From positions 1 to 64,000 of the forward strand of contig NZ_FPBO01000014.1 in the NCBI RefSeq assembly GCF_900116645.1: a stretch of 64,000 bases of DNA, written 5' to 3'. The translations under genes and the position numbers were made by a program. The first letter of the stretch is position 1. Each line of letters starts with the position of its first letter. This DNA is from Pseudoduganella namucuonensis (lineage in GTDB: Bacteria > Pseudomonadota > Gammaproteobacteria > Burkholderiales > Burkholderiaceae_D). The notes below the pieces were generated by a model. The model ran no database searches, was not told where the DNA came from, and was given only the letters and a program-made list of their open reading frames with translations. This document shows, one piece after another, positions 15,901-23,487 of the stretch.

Positions 15901-16409
15901 TGCCGAATGGCTTGAGCTTCGCCACCCCGGCGGCGCCGGGCACGCCCAATGTGCTCTTCACTTCCCAGTGGGACAACTACCCGAAGCGGGCCGTCGTGCC
16001 GCTGCGGGGCAGGGCGGGACGCATGTACCTGCTGATGGCCGGTTCCAGCAACTTCATGCAGAGCCGGATGGACAACGGCGAGGTGCTCGTCACCTACACG
16101 GACGGCACGCGGGATCGCCTGGCCTTGCGCAATCCCGAAAGCTGGTGGCCGATCGAGCAGGACTACTTCATCGACGACTACCAGTTCCCCTACTGCGGCC
16201 AACTGCCGGTGCGGGTCGACCTGAAGACGGCCAAGACGCGCGTGCTGGACCCGGCCACGCTGCCGGGGACCCTGCTCGGAAAGATCGATGGCGGCTCGGG
16301 CACGGTGATGGAGATGTGGCTGGATCGCAACAAATCCTTACGGAGCCTGGAGCTACGCACCTTGGGCAACGACGTTGTGATCGGCTTGATGGGCGTGACG
16401 CTCGACTGA
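12924..16409 (+). CDS. DUF4450-type secreted six-hairpin protein
   Basis: This protein of about 1161 residues starts at MRTRRRQIRTTRLF, chosen for GGAGAACGAGT upstream, and has a signal peptide ending near GGAAEAEP. The N-terminal region carries the DUF4450 signature: LRYRPQGEDFVIENGGEFFN, then RPLYGGNTGFRV and RPEFSLYLPGRGGNVRLGV. The central part is an alpha/alpha toroid glycosidase-like region (YLNAAMGALNVAADAVWDE, WRTKLLGWRGPYALDALGWH, LPLYEGYAAIWASDDLYYNG). A Gly/Ala/Arg low-complexity insert separates a C-terminal beta-rich domain (WDNYPKRAVVPL, YLLMAGSSNFMQSRMDNGEV). DUF4450 proteins occur in pectin loci of Bacteroidetes; no activity is assigned here. It is divergent from the sigma gene and has a separate promoter. 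Confidence 0.72.
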   Translation: MRTRRRQIRTTRLFAATLLALAVLSERGGAAEAEPFKLGADTVRPNLSGQVARPLRYRPQGEDFVIENGGEFFNRPLYGGNTGFRVDGGDRPEFSLYLPGRGGNVRLGVKTAAGTVWLHQARAIVARYRPGELHYEIADPLLGASGRVHLSAVAYAEVEGLALRVRGQSLPDSAELVFVFAPGDGARGRRGGDIGTEAVPISQYFQFTPAYARGGSVEPREHGFKVGNDRAVVTVTSARPLVARRGDAAKWDDLPALLDADAGGDGHVAVGRLPLNEQTVDLAFQVTGGKRAAELAVYREAGSTMDAGAAPEKVHAPAFQPGELAARFADALRHFERLRGRVRIDTPDPYLNAAMGALNVAADAVWDEEQGAIMHGAIAWRTKLLGWRGPYALDALGWHERARRNLGEWTARQNTAPVPERTAPADEKSNLARNEAGLHTNGDMSKSHYDMNIGFIDVMLRHLLWTGDVEYARSVWPVLERHLAWERRLFRREYGLDKLPLYEGYAAIWASDDLYYNGGGATHASAYNAWHNHMAARIAAMTGKDPKPYRDEAARIGRAMRQYLWMPERGAFAEYRDLLGGQLPHPSYGLWSFYHTLDSKVPNRLEAARMALDLERHLRPIPIQGPGVPADRPYRVLPSTNWMPYSWSINNVVMGEVLHTALASWQAGRADSAFELAKGALLASLYMGISPGNIGSMNYLDVYRREAQRDFADGSGVMARTLVEGLFGVRPDALAGELLVRPGFPREWDHASLRHPSVALAFRRDGRREHWTVEQPAAKFGRLVLELPASGDRVVSVLADGKPVRWSVSADEVFAPRLRIELPFGGKSEVMIQWSGRAIGAHAPAFSRLGERDGFQRVSQGAFTWWRAAGEREASAGAGARADAGPGARTIARGGARADARTIARGDTRAACTLEAAPWTKGPPVRSRHVDLGPWFNDRVTELFKPGKYLSPRSPHVSLSLPSQGIGAWAGHVNAMAVIDDGGLRAQGGTLRLPNGLSFATPAAPGTPNVLFTSQWDNYPKRAVVPLRGRAGRMYLLMAGSSNFMQSRMDNGEVLVTYTDGTRDRLALRNPESWWPIEQDYFIDDYQFPYCGQLPVRVDLKTAKTRVLDPATLPGTLLGKIDGGSGTVMEMWLDRNKSLRSLELRTLGNDVVIGLMGVTLD
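15559..15652 (+). repeat. In-frame 36-bp tandem repeat inside the DUF4450 gene
   Basis: The 16-bp string ACCATTGCGCGTGGCG occurs at 15591 and again at 15627, a period of 36 bp (12 codons), within a wider Gly/Ala/Arg-rich stretch with partial further copies (GARAD.. and ARTIARG units). The frame is preserved. It encodes a flexible linker between the toroid region and the C-terminal beta domain and looks like replication slippage. Confidence 0.75.
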
Positions 16410-16463
16410 CAAAGTGCGCGGAAAAAAATCCGTAGACATGCATTCAGCAATGGACTAGTATTT

Positions 16464-16475
16464 GTTATCGATAAC
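16464..16475. promoter_or_regulatory. GTTATCGATAAC palindrome upstream of the first giant lyase
   Basis: A perfect 12-bp palindrome with a central CG lies about 210 bp before the lyase start. An identical palindrome lies 25 bp before the paralogous lyase gene at the far end of the island (45383-45394). Short palindromes with a central CG are typical operators of LacI-family repressors. No LacI regulator is encoded in the window, so the binding protein is unknown. Confidence 0.55.
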
Positions 16476-16529
16476 CCAAAACGTATTTCCAAAGCCAAGG
16501 CACCCGCGGCACGTCTCAACCGTGCCGTA

Positions 16530-16635
16530 TTTTTTAGGTACGACGGTAGTTTATATATAAAAAACCGAAGCAGTGGAGCGCATGTTGAGAATGTGCTTTT
16601 TTTTGAGTATGGCTGTCTTTTAAATATAAAAAACC
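16530..16635. repeat. Two 37-bp direct repeats in the leader of the first giant lyase
   Basis: Copies at 16530-16566 and 16599-16635 match at 29 of 37 positions. Both start with a T run and end in TATAAAAAACC, 69 bp apart. They are AT-rich against the high-GC surroundings and lie between the GTTATCGATAAC palindrome and the lyase start. They could be duplicated promoter or activator elements; no function can be read directly. Confidence 0.55.
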
Positions 16636-16684
16636 ATAAAGCGCCGGCATTCGGAACAGGGAGTTTCAAATTGGAGAAGAAAAA

Positions 16685-19600
16685 ATGAGAACGCATAAAT
16701 TAGACTTTCCGCTCAAGCGTCTTGCCTCGTTGCTTATTTCAGCCAGCATCGTCGCGACCATCGCGCCATTCACAATGGGCGTGGCCCAAGCCGCGGACAC
16801 GATACAGACCCTGGCCACCAGCTATCAGCCCGTCATCAGCGAGCGCATCGACGCGAGCGGTTTCCGGCATCCTGGCATGGGCTTCACCAAGGAGACCCTT
16901 GAAAACATGAGGACCCAGGTTCGGGCGCAAAAAGAACCCTGGACCACCTATTTCAACAACATGCTCTGGTCCGGCGCCGCGTCGAAGACGCCGTCGATCA
17001 AGAACGTCAACGCCTCCGATTCCAGCAAGCCCCGCTACCTCGGCCTCGCCGCGCAGGGCATGAATTCCCTGTTCATTTCGGACGCGCAAACGGCCTATAC
17101 GCAGGCCATCCTGTATTACGTGACCGGCGACGAGACCTACCGCGCCAACGCCATGCGCATCATCCGCCTGTACGGGCAGATGGACCCGGCCCAGTACGTG
17201 TATTTCACCGATTCCCACATCCACACCGGCATTCCCCTGAGCCGGATGGTGGGGGCGGCGGAAATCCTGCGCCACACCAGCACGCAGACGCCGGCGCTGG
17301 CGTGGACGGACGACGACACGGTCAAGTTCACGAACAACCTGGTCAAGCCGGTCATCCAGACCTTCAACAGCTGCAATTGCCGCTTCATGAACCAGCATCT
17401 GTACACGACGCTCGCGGCGATGTCGGGTTCCATTTTCGCCGACGACCAGGAAACCTATCATCAGGCCGTCGAATGGTTCACCGTCAACAAGGACGCGGTG
17501 GACCAGGGGCAGACCGGCTCCATCAAGCAGCTGTTCCGCCTGGTGACCAAGAACGACCTGACCGGGGAGGCGGTGACGCCCGCGGTGCAGCACGTGGAAA
17601 TGGGCCGCGACCAGGCGCACGGCGCCGGCGACATCACCAACGCCAGCCTGCTGGCGCGCTTGATGATAGGGCAGGGCACCAAGGTCGATCCGGTGGCGGG
17701 CACGGTGTCCACGGCGGCGAACGCGGTTGGCCCTTACGAGTTCCTCAACGACCGCATCCTCGACGCGGCCGAGCAGTTTGGCACCTTCATGTCGGGCTAC
17801 GAGATCCCCTGGATACCGACCGCCTCGCACACCGACGAAGCCGGCAACCCGACCATCGTTTACAAGAACGTGTCGTGGTCTTATCGCGGCAGGACCAGTT
17901 CGAACATCTGGGAACCGTTCTATTACTACCAGTACTCCCGCGGCGTCAACATGGAGCAGCGCGCCCCAAACTTCACCAGGTTTTTCTCCAAACGCGTCCA
18001 ATACAACTGGGACAGCGCGGATGGCGGCGGCGATTTCTGGCTCTTCATCCCGAAGGAGGCGGCCGACGCGGAAGGCGCGAAGTACCTGGTCAAGCCGATC
18101 ACCGATCCGTATCGAGAAGTGGAGGACCGGCTCACGCCGCTGGACGGCAACACCGTGGTGATGAGCGAGGGCACTACCACCTACGCGCAGGTCACGGCGA
18201 CGGCGGAGGGCAGCAAGTTCGGCGTGTTCGGCTACGGCTACGGATCGTCGAGCTACGGCATCCGCATCCGCACCAATGGCATGGCCTCGATGGAGATCTA
18301 CGGCACGCCGTATCAGTTGCCCGACACGAAGGGCCAGTGGCGTTACGTGGTGGTTCCGGGCGGCGTGAATGATTATCTTCCATTCACGATCAAGGGCGCC
18401 GGCACCAAGGTCGACATCGACCACCTCAACATACAGGTCTCCACCGCGCTGACCCCGCCGGTGTTCACGGCCGGCAGCGCCGACCTGACGCTGTACACCT
18501 ACGCCGGCACCACGCTCACGACCACGCTCGATTTCTCGGCGACGGACGCGGGCGCCGGGGACGTCGTCACCTACCAGGCCGACAATCTGCCGCAGGGCGC
18601 GTCCTTCAACACCGCCACCGGCGCGTTTTCGTGGAAGCCCACCGCCGCCGGCACCTACAACTTCTACATCGGCGCCTCGGACGGCAGCGCGGTGACGATG
18701 CGGCGCGTCACCATCGTCGTCAGCGCGGACCGGCAGGCGGCGGTCGATGTGGCGAGCGCGCAGTACAAACCGACTGCGCCGTATGTCGCGTCTTCCCTCC
18801 CGGCCTACAACGCCGCGTACGCCGACATGATGAGCGTGATCGGCAGCGCAAGCGACGATGTCTACTTCCAGAAGCTGGCGACCCTGAGGACCGCCGCCGC
18901 GGGGCTGCAGGAATTGAACCCGCTGCTGAGCGACGGCAGCTTGAACTTCAGCACGATGTTCTTTTCCTCGGACTTCGGCACCAATGCCGCCCAATTGATC
19001 GACAACAATCAGGACAGCGCCCCCGGCTTTTCCAAGGACCTGGTCTTGAACATGGACTTCGGCGCCGGCTTCAAAATCTCGGCCAACGAGTTCCAGGTTC
19101 AGACGGTGGGGGGCTTCCCCGAACGTATCGGAGGCGTCGCCATCTTCGGCTCGAACGACAAGGAAAATTGGACCCGCTTGACCCCGGGCCTGACCACCAG
19201 GATCGACCCGATGCAAACCGTCCCGGTGCAAGAGGACCTCAAGCAGACGAAGTTCCGCTTCCTGAAGATGCAAATGTTGGAACCGTTCACCCCCGTGTAT
19301 CAGCCGTACGCCATCCTTCACCTGGGCGAATTCCGGATTTTCGGCACACGCTACGAGACGGTCAACAAAGTGTCGTCGGTCTCCATGAGCTCGGCCCAAG
19401 CGCTGCGCAAGCGCGTCATTCCGGGTGACACGATCAAGGTGTCGTTCGTGACGACGGAGCCGGTCAACAACGTGACCGCCACGATCCAAGGCATGCCGGC
19501 CACCATCACCACCACGGACAACCTGAACTGGACGGCGTCGGCGGTCGTCACCGGCACCACCGCCCCGGGCGCGGTGAAATTCCTCGTCAACTACAAGACG

Positions 19601-21322
19601 GCCGAGGGCGTCGACGCGGAGCCGACGTTCCTGACCACCGACGCCACCAGCCTGTTCGTGGCGGACCAGAGCAACTACATCGGCAACCTGCTGTCCATCA
19701 CGACCGTGACCGATTCCAGCGGCAGGAACACGACGGACGCGCTGAACATGGTCAACAAGCTGTTCGACAAGAACCTCGGTTCGGCCACGGACTACCGCGT
19801 GGGCGGCAGCGGCACCGGCGGCTGGGTGGAGTTCGACTTCCGCGGCGGCGGCGCGGCCAAGCTGTCCAGGGCCGAGATCATCGGCAACCAGGACCAGTAC
19901 TACACCCGCATCGGCGGCGCCGTGCTGCAGGGCTCCAACGACAAATCGACCTGGACCACCATTTCGAACGGCGCCGGCGCCACGATGGACTGGCAGACCC
20001 TGAACGTCACCGACCCGACGCCCTACCGTTACATCCGCGTCTTCAACGGCGCCAACTGGTACGGCACGATGACCGAGCTGCGGTTGTACGGTGTGACCGA
20101 GTCGACCAACATGATCTCGACGGCGTCGATCAGCTCGGCCCAGGCGCTGCGCACCAGGATCGTGCCCGGCAACACCGTCAAGGTGGCTTTCACCGCCAAG
20201 GAGGCGATCAACAACGTGACCGCCACCATCCAGGGCGTCGCCGCGACGGTCGCCACGACGGACAACGTCAACTTCACCGCCACGGCGACCCTGCCGCAGG
20301 GTGTCGCGGCGGGCGCCGTGAAATTCAACGTCAACTACAAGACCCAGGCCGGCAAGGATGGCTACCCGGGGACGGCGACGACGGACGGCAGCTCCCTGAA
20401 GCTGGTCGACGAGGCGGATGTGATCAAGAACGTCACCAGCATCGCCACCTTGATCGACTCGACCGCGAACCGGTCGGCGGCGACCACGCTGTCCATCACG
20501 AATTCGCTGTTCGACGGCAGCGTGGGCTCGGGTTCGGACTACCGCAACGGCACCAGCTCCGGTTCGGGCGCCTACATCACCTTCGACTTCAAGGCCGGCA
20601 ACCAGGTGAACCTGACGAGCGTGGAACTGGTGGGTAGCCAGGACCAGTATTCCAGCCGCATGGCCGGCGTCGTGATCCAGGGCTCGAACGACAACGCCGC
20701 CTGGACCGACCTCACCACGTCGGCCGTGAACACGCAGGATTGGCAAACCCTGGCCGTCTCCAGCCAGGTGCCGTACCGCTATATCCGCATCTACAACTGG
20801 GCCAACTGGTTCGGCACCATGAAGGAGGTGCGCTTCCACGGCAGCGTCCACGGTGCGGACGTGACGGCGCCGGTGACCACCGCCAACGCGCCGGCCGGCT
20901 GGTCCAGGCAGGACACGCTGGTCACCCTCAGCGTCACCGACAATTCGTCGGTCCAGGCCACCTATTACAAGGTGGACGGCGGCGCCCAGCAGACCGGCAA
21001 CGCGGTGACCTTCAGCACCGAGGGCCCGCACACGCTGGCGTTCTGGAGCAAGGACTGGGCGGGCAACGTGGAGCAGCAGCGCACGGTCGCGGTCAACATC
21101 GACAAGACCGCGCCGGTCACCACCGCGACGCCGAGCCAGGCCGCGCCGGCCAGCGGCTGGTACTCGGGCGACGTGTCGCTGGCGCTGTCGGTGGCGGCGG
21201 ACGCCGGCTCGCCGGCCGCATCCACCCACTACACCGTGGACGGCGGCGCGCAGCAGACCGGCAACACGGTCGCGCTGAGCGCCAAGGGCAGCCACACCGT
21301 GAACTACTGGAGCGTGGACTAG
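16685..21322 (+). CDS. Giant multidomain alginate-lyase-fold polysaccharide lyase, ending at an in-frame amber stop
   Basis: The open frame encodes 1545 residues: signal peptide (GVAQAADT), an Alginate_lyase/PL38-like alpha-toroid domain at about 40-470 (RFxxPGMGFTKE, RFMNQHLYTTLAAM, GRDQAHGAGD, NWDSADGGGDFWLF), a putative-Ig domain (PPVFTAGSADLTLYTYAG), a FIVAR-like helical segment, an F5/8-type C domain, two modules of about 249 residues (Ig-like plus discoidin-like), and two OmpL47-type repeats. It probably depolymerises a uronic-acid-rich polysaccharide outside the cell; the substrate cannot be read. The second OmpL47 repeat stops at TAG (21320) exactly where the first has Trp (KDWAGNVEQ versus VD*AGNTEQ). 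The frame then stays open to 21688. The catalytic domain is intact, so it may still work. GGAGAAG precedes the start. Confidence 0.82.
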   Translation: MRTHKLDFPLKRLASLLISASIVATIAPFTMGVAQAADTIQTLATSYQPVISERIDASGFRHPGMGFTKETLENMRTQVRAQKEPWTTYFNNMLWSGAASKTPSIKNVNASDSSKPRYLGLAAQGMNSLFISDAQTAYTQAILYYVTGDETYRANAMRIIRLYGQMDPAQYVYFTDSHIHTGIPLSRMVGAAEILRHTSTQTPALAWTDDDTVKFTNNLVKPVIQTFNSCNCRFMNQHLYTTLAAMSGSIFADDQETYHQAVEWFTVNKDAVDQGQTGSIKQLFRLVTKNDLTGEAVTPAVQHVEMGRDQAHGAGDITNASLLARLMIGQGTKVDPVAGTVSTAANAVGPYEFLNDRILDAAEQFGTFMSGYEIPWIPTASHTDEAGNPTIVYKNVSWSYRGRTSSNIWEPFYYYQYSRGVNMEQRAPNFTRFFSKRVQYNWDSADGGGDFWLFIPKEAADAEGAKYLVKPITDPYREVEDRLTPLDGNTVVMSEGTTTYAQVTATAEGSKFGVFGYGYGSSSYGIRIRTNGMASMEIYGTPYQLPDTKGQWRYVVVPGGVNDYLPFTIKGAGTKVDIDHLNIQVSTALTPPVFTAGSADLTLYTYAGTTLTTTLDFSATDAGAGDVVTYQADNLPQGASFNTATGAFSWKPTAAGTYNFYIGASDGSAVTMRRVTIVVSADRQAAVDVASAQYKPTAPYVASSLPAYNAAYADMMSVIGSASDDVYFQKLATLRTAAAGLQELNPLLSDGSLNFSTMFFSSDFGTNAAQLIDNNQDSAPGFSKDLVLNMDFGAGFKISANEFQVQTVGGFPERIGGVAIFGSNDKENWTRLTPGLTTRIDPMQTVPVQEDLKQTKFRFLKMQMLEPFTPVYQPYAILHLGEFRIFGTRYETVNKVSSVSMSSAQALRKRVIPGDTIKVSFVTTEPVNNVTATIQGMPATITTTDNLNWTASAVVTGTTAPGAVKFLVNYKTAEGVDAEPTFLTTDATSLFVADQSNYIGNLLSITTVTDSSGRNTTDALNMVNKLFDKNLGSATDYRVGGSGTGGWVEFDFRGGGAAKLSRAEIIGNQDQYYTRIGGAVLQGSNDKSTWTTISNGAGATMDWQTLNVTDPTPYRYIRVFNGANWYGTMTELRLYGVTESTNMISTASISSAQALRTRIVPGNTVKVAFTAKEAINNVTATIQGVAATVATTDNVNFTATATLPQGVAAGAVKFNVNYKTQAGKDGYPGTATTDGSSLKLVDEADVIKNVTSIATLIDSTANRSAATTLSITNSLFDGSVGSGSDYRNGTSSGSGAYITFDFKAGNQVNLTSVELVGSQDQYSSRMAGVVIQGSNDNAAWTDLTTSAVNTQDWQTLAVSSQVPYRYIRIYNWANWFGTMKEVRFHGSVHGADVTAPVTTANAPAGWSRQDTLVTLSVTDNSSVQATYYKVDGGAQQTGNAVTFSTEGPHTLAFWSKDWAGNVEQQRTVAVNIDKTAPVTTATPSQAAPASGWYSGDVSLALSVAADAGSPAASTHYTVDGGAQQTGNTVALSAKGSHTVNYWSVD
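19350..20860 (+). repeat. Two tandem modules of about 747 bp within the first giant lyase
   Basis: Each module encodes an Ig-like domain starting at SSAQALRxR(I/V)xPG and a discoidin-like domain ending in PYRYIRxxNxANWxGTM. Equivalent points lie about 747 bp apart (for example near 20022 and 20770). The same module occurs three times in the paralogous lyase at 40454-45358, with the same period. Boundaries are approximate. Confidence 0.7.
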
Positions 21323-21688
21323 GCCGGCAACACCGAGCAAGCCCGCTCGTTGACCGTGAACATCGGCCCGATCGACCTGAGCGCCAGCGTGAAGATGACG
21401 CAACAGGGCGCGACCCTGAACCGCGCCACCGGCAAGTATGTCGGCGCGATGACGCTCACCAACACGACGGGCTCGACCTTGACCGGTCCGCTGACGCTCA
21501 GGCTGAACGGCTTGAGCAACGGCCTGGTGCTCGACAACGCCACCGGCATGGACGCCGCCGGCGCGCCGTATGTCGCCCTGGCCAACCCGCTCGCGCCCGG
21601 TGGAACGGTGACCGTGAACCTCACGTTCTCGAACCCCAACCGCGCCCTCGTCACCTACTCGGCGCAGCTGTTCCGCGGCCAACCTTAA
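21323..21688 (+). pseudogene. In-frame C-terminal continuation of the giant lyase beyond the amber codon
   Basis: Immediately after the TAG, in the same frame, 121 codons read AGNTEQARSLTVNIGPIDLS and continue through a beta-sandwich domain (MTLTNTTGSTLTGPLTLRLN, LAPGGTVTVNLTFSNPNRAL) to a normal stop 12 bp before the PEP-CTERM gene. The join restores the end of the second OmpL47-type repeat. A TTG at 21350 could in principle start translation, but it would split the repeat and has no convincing ribosome site. The simplest reading is one TGG-to-TAG change that removed the tail of a 1667-residue protein; a sequencing error or readthrough would look the same. Confidence 0.75.
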
Positions 21689-21700
21689 GGAGGATTCACC

Positions 21701-22324
21701 ATGCACAACGCTGTCAAACACAAGATCGCTTCCCTCCTGCGCCGCGCGGCGCTGGCCCTGGCGCTGGCCACGGGCTGCGGCCTGGCCTCGGCCGGCGTGG
21801 TCCACGTGACGATCGACACCTCGTCCTTCGGCGCCGCCAGCGGCTTCCTGGACATGAACCTCGGCGCCAGCGGCGACGTGCCGCTGGCGACGGCGACCGT
21901 GACCAACCTGGTCGGCTTCCAGAGTTCGCCGTACATCGATTCATGGGGCCTGACTGCGGTCGCCGGCGGCTGGCGCTTCCGCAACGACACGTCGAACGAC
22001 CTGTTCCAGTCCGTCGATTTCGGGGGCGTGCTGTCGTTCGACCTCACCTTCGCGGGCGCGGTCGATCCGATGACGAATTACATCTCGAAATTCGTCGTGT
22101 CGGCGTTCGGCAGTGACGGCTTCACGCCGCTCGGCCACTACGATCCGGTGACCGGGGCGCTGGCCGAATTCGCCTGGACGCCCGGGCTCACCGCTGGCGC
22201 GGATGGCCACATCTTCGCCAACCTATCGGATCCGCACGTCAAGGCGGTTCCTGAACCGGGCCCGTGGCTGTTGATCGCCATCGGCTTCGCCGCGCTGGCG
22301 GTGGCACGGCGCCGGGCCGCCTGA
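21701..22324 (+). CDS. PEP-CTERM surface-sorting protein
   Basis: This 207-residue secreted protein has a signal peptide (ALALATGCGLASA) and a C-terminal PEP-CTERM tail: VPEPGPWLLIAIGFAALAV followed by ARRRAA. In Gram-negative EPS producers the exosortase system recognises this Pro-Glu-Pro motif, hydrophobic helix and basic end and processes the protein at the cell surface. The body (VVHVTIDTSSFGAASGFLDM, NDTSNDLFQSVDFGGVLSFD) is a beta-sandwich resembling the NF038129-type PEP-CTERM family. It starts 12 bp after the giant lyase frame ends and has AGGAGG just before the ATG, so it is in that operon. It could anchor or accompany the lyase at the surface. No exosortase gene is in the window. 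Confidence 0.85.
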   Translation: MHNAVKHKIASLLRRAALALALATGCGLASAGVVHVTIDTSSFGAASGFLDMNLGASGDVPLATATVTNLVGFQSSPYIDSWGLTAVAGGWRFRNDTSNDLFQSVDFGGVLSFDLTFAGAVDPMTNYISKFVVSAFGSDGFTPLGHYDPVTGALAEFAWTPGLTAGADGHIFANLSDPHVKAVPEPGPWLLIAIGFAALAVARRRAA

Positions 22325-22427
22325 GGAAGGCGCCACGCGTTTGGCGTGGCGGGACCTCTGCCATGCCGCCATGGCCGTTCGCGGCCGTGGCGGCATTTTC
22401 CATCCGCAACCGCAAAGGGGACATTCG

Positions 22428-23366
22428 ATGTCGAGAACGCCCATCGTATTCAAAAAGACGAGCAATCTGCTGCTGGAATTCATCGGCGACGAGCTGACGG
22501 TGGGCGAAGCGCTGCCCTCTGAGCAGCGGCTCGCGACCATCTGCCAGGCGAGTCGGACCGTGGTGCGAAACGCGATAGGCCATCTGCAGACGCTGCGGGT
22601 GATCGACGGCGCGACCGGGCGCCGCGTGATCCGGCCGCCGGCGGACGAGGACTATTTCCACGTGGAGGAATTGCGCTCCGGCTCGGAACGCGTCCAGCAG
22701 GTGCTGATGGACAGGGTGCTGCAGCGCGACTTGCAGCCGGGGGCGGAATTCTCGGAGGCGGAGCTGGCGCGCGAGGCGGACACCAGTACCGCCAGCGTGC
22801 GCGAATTCCTGACCGGCTTCGCGCGTTGCGGCCTGATCCAGAAAAAGCCGCGCGGTGGATGGCGCCTGCGCGGCTTCGATCGCTCGTTCGCTTCGGAATT
22901 GGCCGATATGCGGCAGCGGTTCGAGTTCGAGGCGGTCGAACGCTTTTGCGCGCTTCAGCCGGACGACCCCGCGCACACGGAGCTGGCCAAGCTGATCGCG
23001 AGGCACGAGCAGCTCAAACCACGCATGATTTCCTGCTACAGCGAATTTCCGGCGCTGGACCGGCAATTCCACACATTCCTGGTTGGGCTGCTGGGCAACC
23101 GCTTCGCTCAAGGCTTCTACGACATCATCTCGTTCGTCTTCCACTATCACTATCAGTGGGAAAAGAGCGGCGAGCGGGAACGCACGGTCTACGCGCTGGA
23201 GGAGCACCTGGCTGTCTTGTACGCCTTGTCGGAACGGGACCAGGTCAAGGCGGTGCGCGCCTTGCGTAAACATCTGGACACCGCCCGCGAGACGCTGGGC
23301 GCCGCGATCGGTGCGCGGGTTAAATCAACTGACGGTTCGCCATTAACGGGAATGAAAAAACAATGA
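22428..23366 (+). CDS. GntR/FCD-family regulator with two winged-helix segments (copy 1)
   Basis: This 312-residue transcription factor starts at MSRTPIVFKKTSN, with AAAGGGGA upstream. An N-terminal winged helix (VGEALPSEQRLATICQASRT) is followed by a second GntR-type segment (QPGAEFSEAELAREADTSTA, SVREFLTGFARCGLIQKKPR) and a C-terminal all-helical FCD ligand domain (FEFEAVERFCAL, HEQLKPRM, DRQFHTFLVGLLGN). GntR/FCD proteins usually sense sugar acids or similar small acids. It is closely related along its whole length to the regulator at 38252-39166. Its stop overlaps the next small ORF in an ATGA junction, so it is coupled towards the GH29 fucosidase. It probably controls the fucose/galactonate genes. 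Confidence 0.88.
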   Translation: MSRTPIVFKKTSNLLLEFIGDELTVGEALPSEQRLATICQASRTVVRNAIGHLQTLRVIDGATGRRVIRPPADEDYFHVEELRSGSERVQQVLMDRVLQRDLQPGAEFSEAELAREADTSTASVREFLTGFARCGLIQKKPRGGWRLRGFDRSFASELADMRQRFEFEAVERFCALQPDDPAHTELAKLIARHEQLKPRMISCYSEFPALDRQFHTFLVGLLGNRFAQGFYDIISFVFHYHYQWEKSGERERTVYALEEHLAVLYALSERDQVKAVRALRKHLDTARETLGAAIGARVKSTDGSPLTGMKKQ

Positions 23367-23476
23367 AGAAGAAATTCTGGCGGCAGACGCCGGAAGGCGC
23401 TGGCGACGTCCATTCGCAGGCGATGCCGGCGATGGAAGCGGCCATCATATCCACTGGAGCATTTGAGTATGTTTGA
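23363..23476 (+). CDS. 37-codon ORF, likely scar of a lost permease gene
   Basis: This short frame starts in an ATGA overlap with the GntR stop and ends in an 8-bp ATGTTTGA overlap with the fucosidase start. Its C-terminus, EAAIISTGAFEYV, matches the C-terminus of the FucP-type permease downstream (QAAITSTGALKHV, ending at 30301) in the same frame, and the permease overlaps the SDR gene by the identical ATGTTTGA. The first 24 residues (MKKKFWRQTPEGAGDVHSQA...) have no match I recognise. The simplest reading is that a permease-like gene once stood here and its middle was deleted. It may still serve translational coupling. Production of a functional peptide is doubtful. Confidence 0.4.
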   Translation: MKKKFWRQTPEGAGDVHSQAMPAMEAAIISTGAFEYV

Positions 23477-23487
23477 ACTGAACCACA
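23438..23487 (+). repeat. 50-bp duplication, copy A (permease end / next-gene start)
   Basis: This segment matches 30263-30312 at 45 of 50 positions. It covers the last codons of the upstream frame, the CCACTGGAGC ribosome site, the ATGTTTGA overlap and the codons MFELNH. In copy B these belong to the FucP-type permease and the SDR gene, where they fit the known proteins; here they were placed in front of the fucosidase. Confidence 0.8.

Noticed and set aside
21350..21688. Separate small gene starting at TTG after the amber codon
   Set aside because: It is in the same frame as the lyase, begins in the middle of a repeat, and lacks a ribosome site; it is better read as the cut-off tail of the lyase.
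16739..21805. 1688-codon minus-strand open frame opposite the first giant lyase
   Set aside because: Shadow frame with biased composition; it also bridges the amber codon and the PEP-CTERM gene start without any domain sense.
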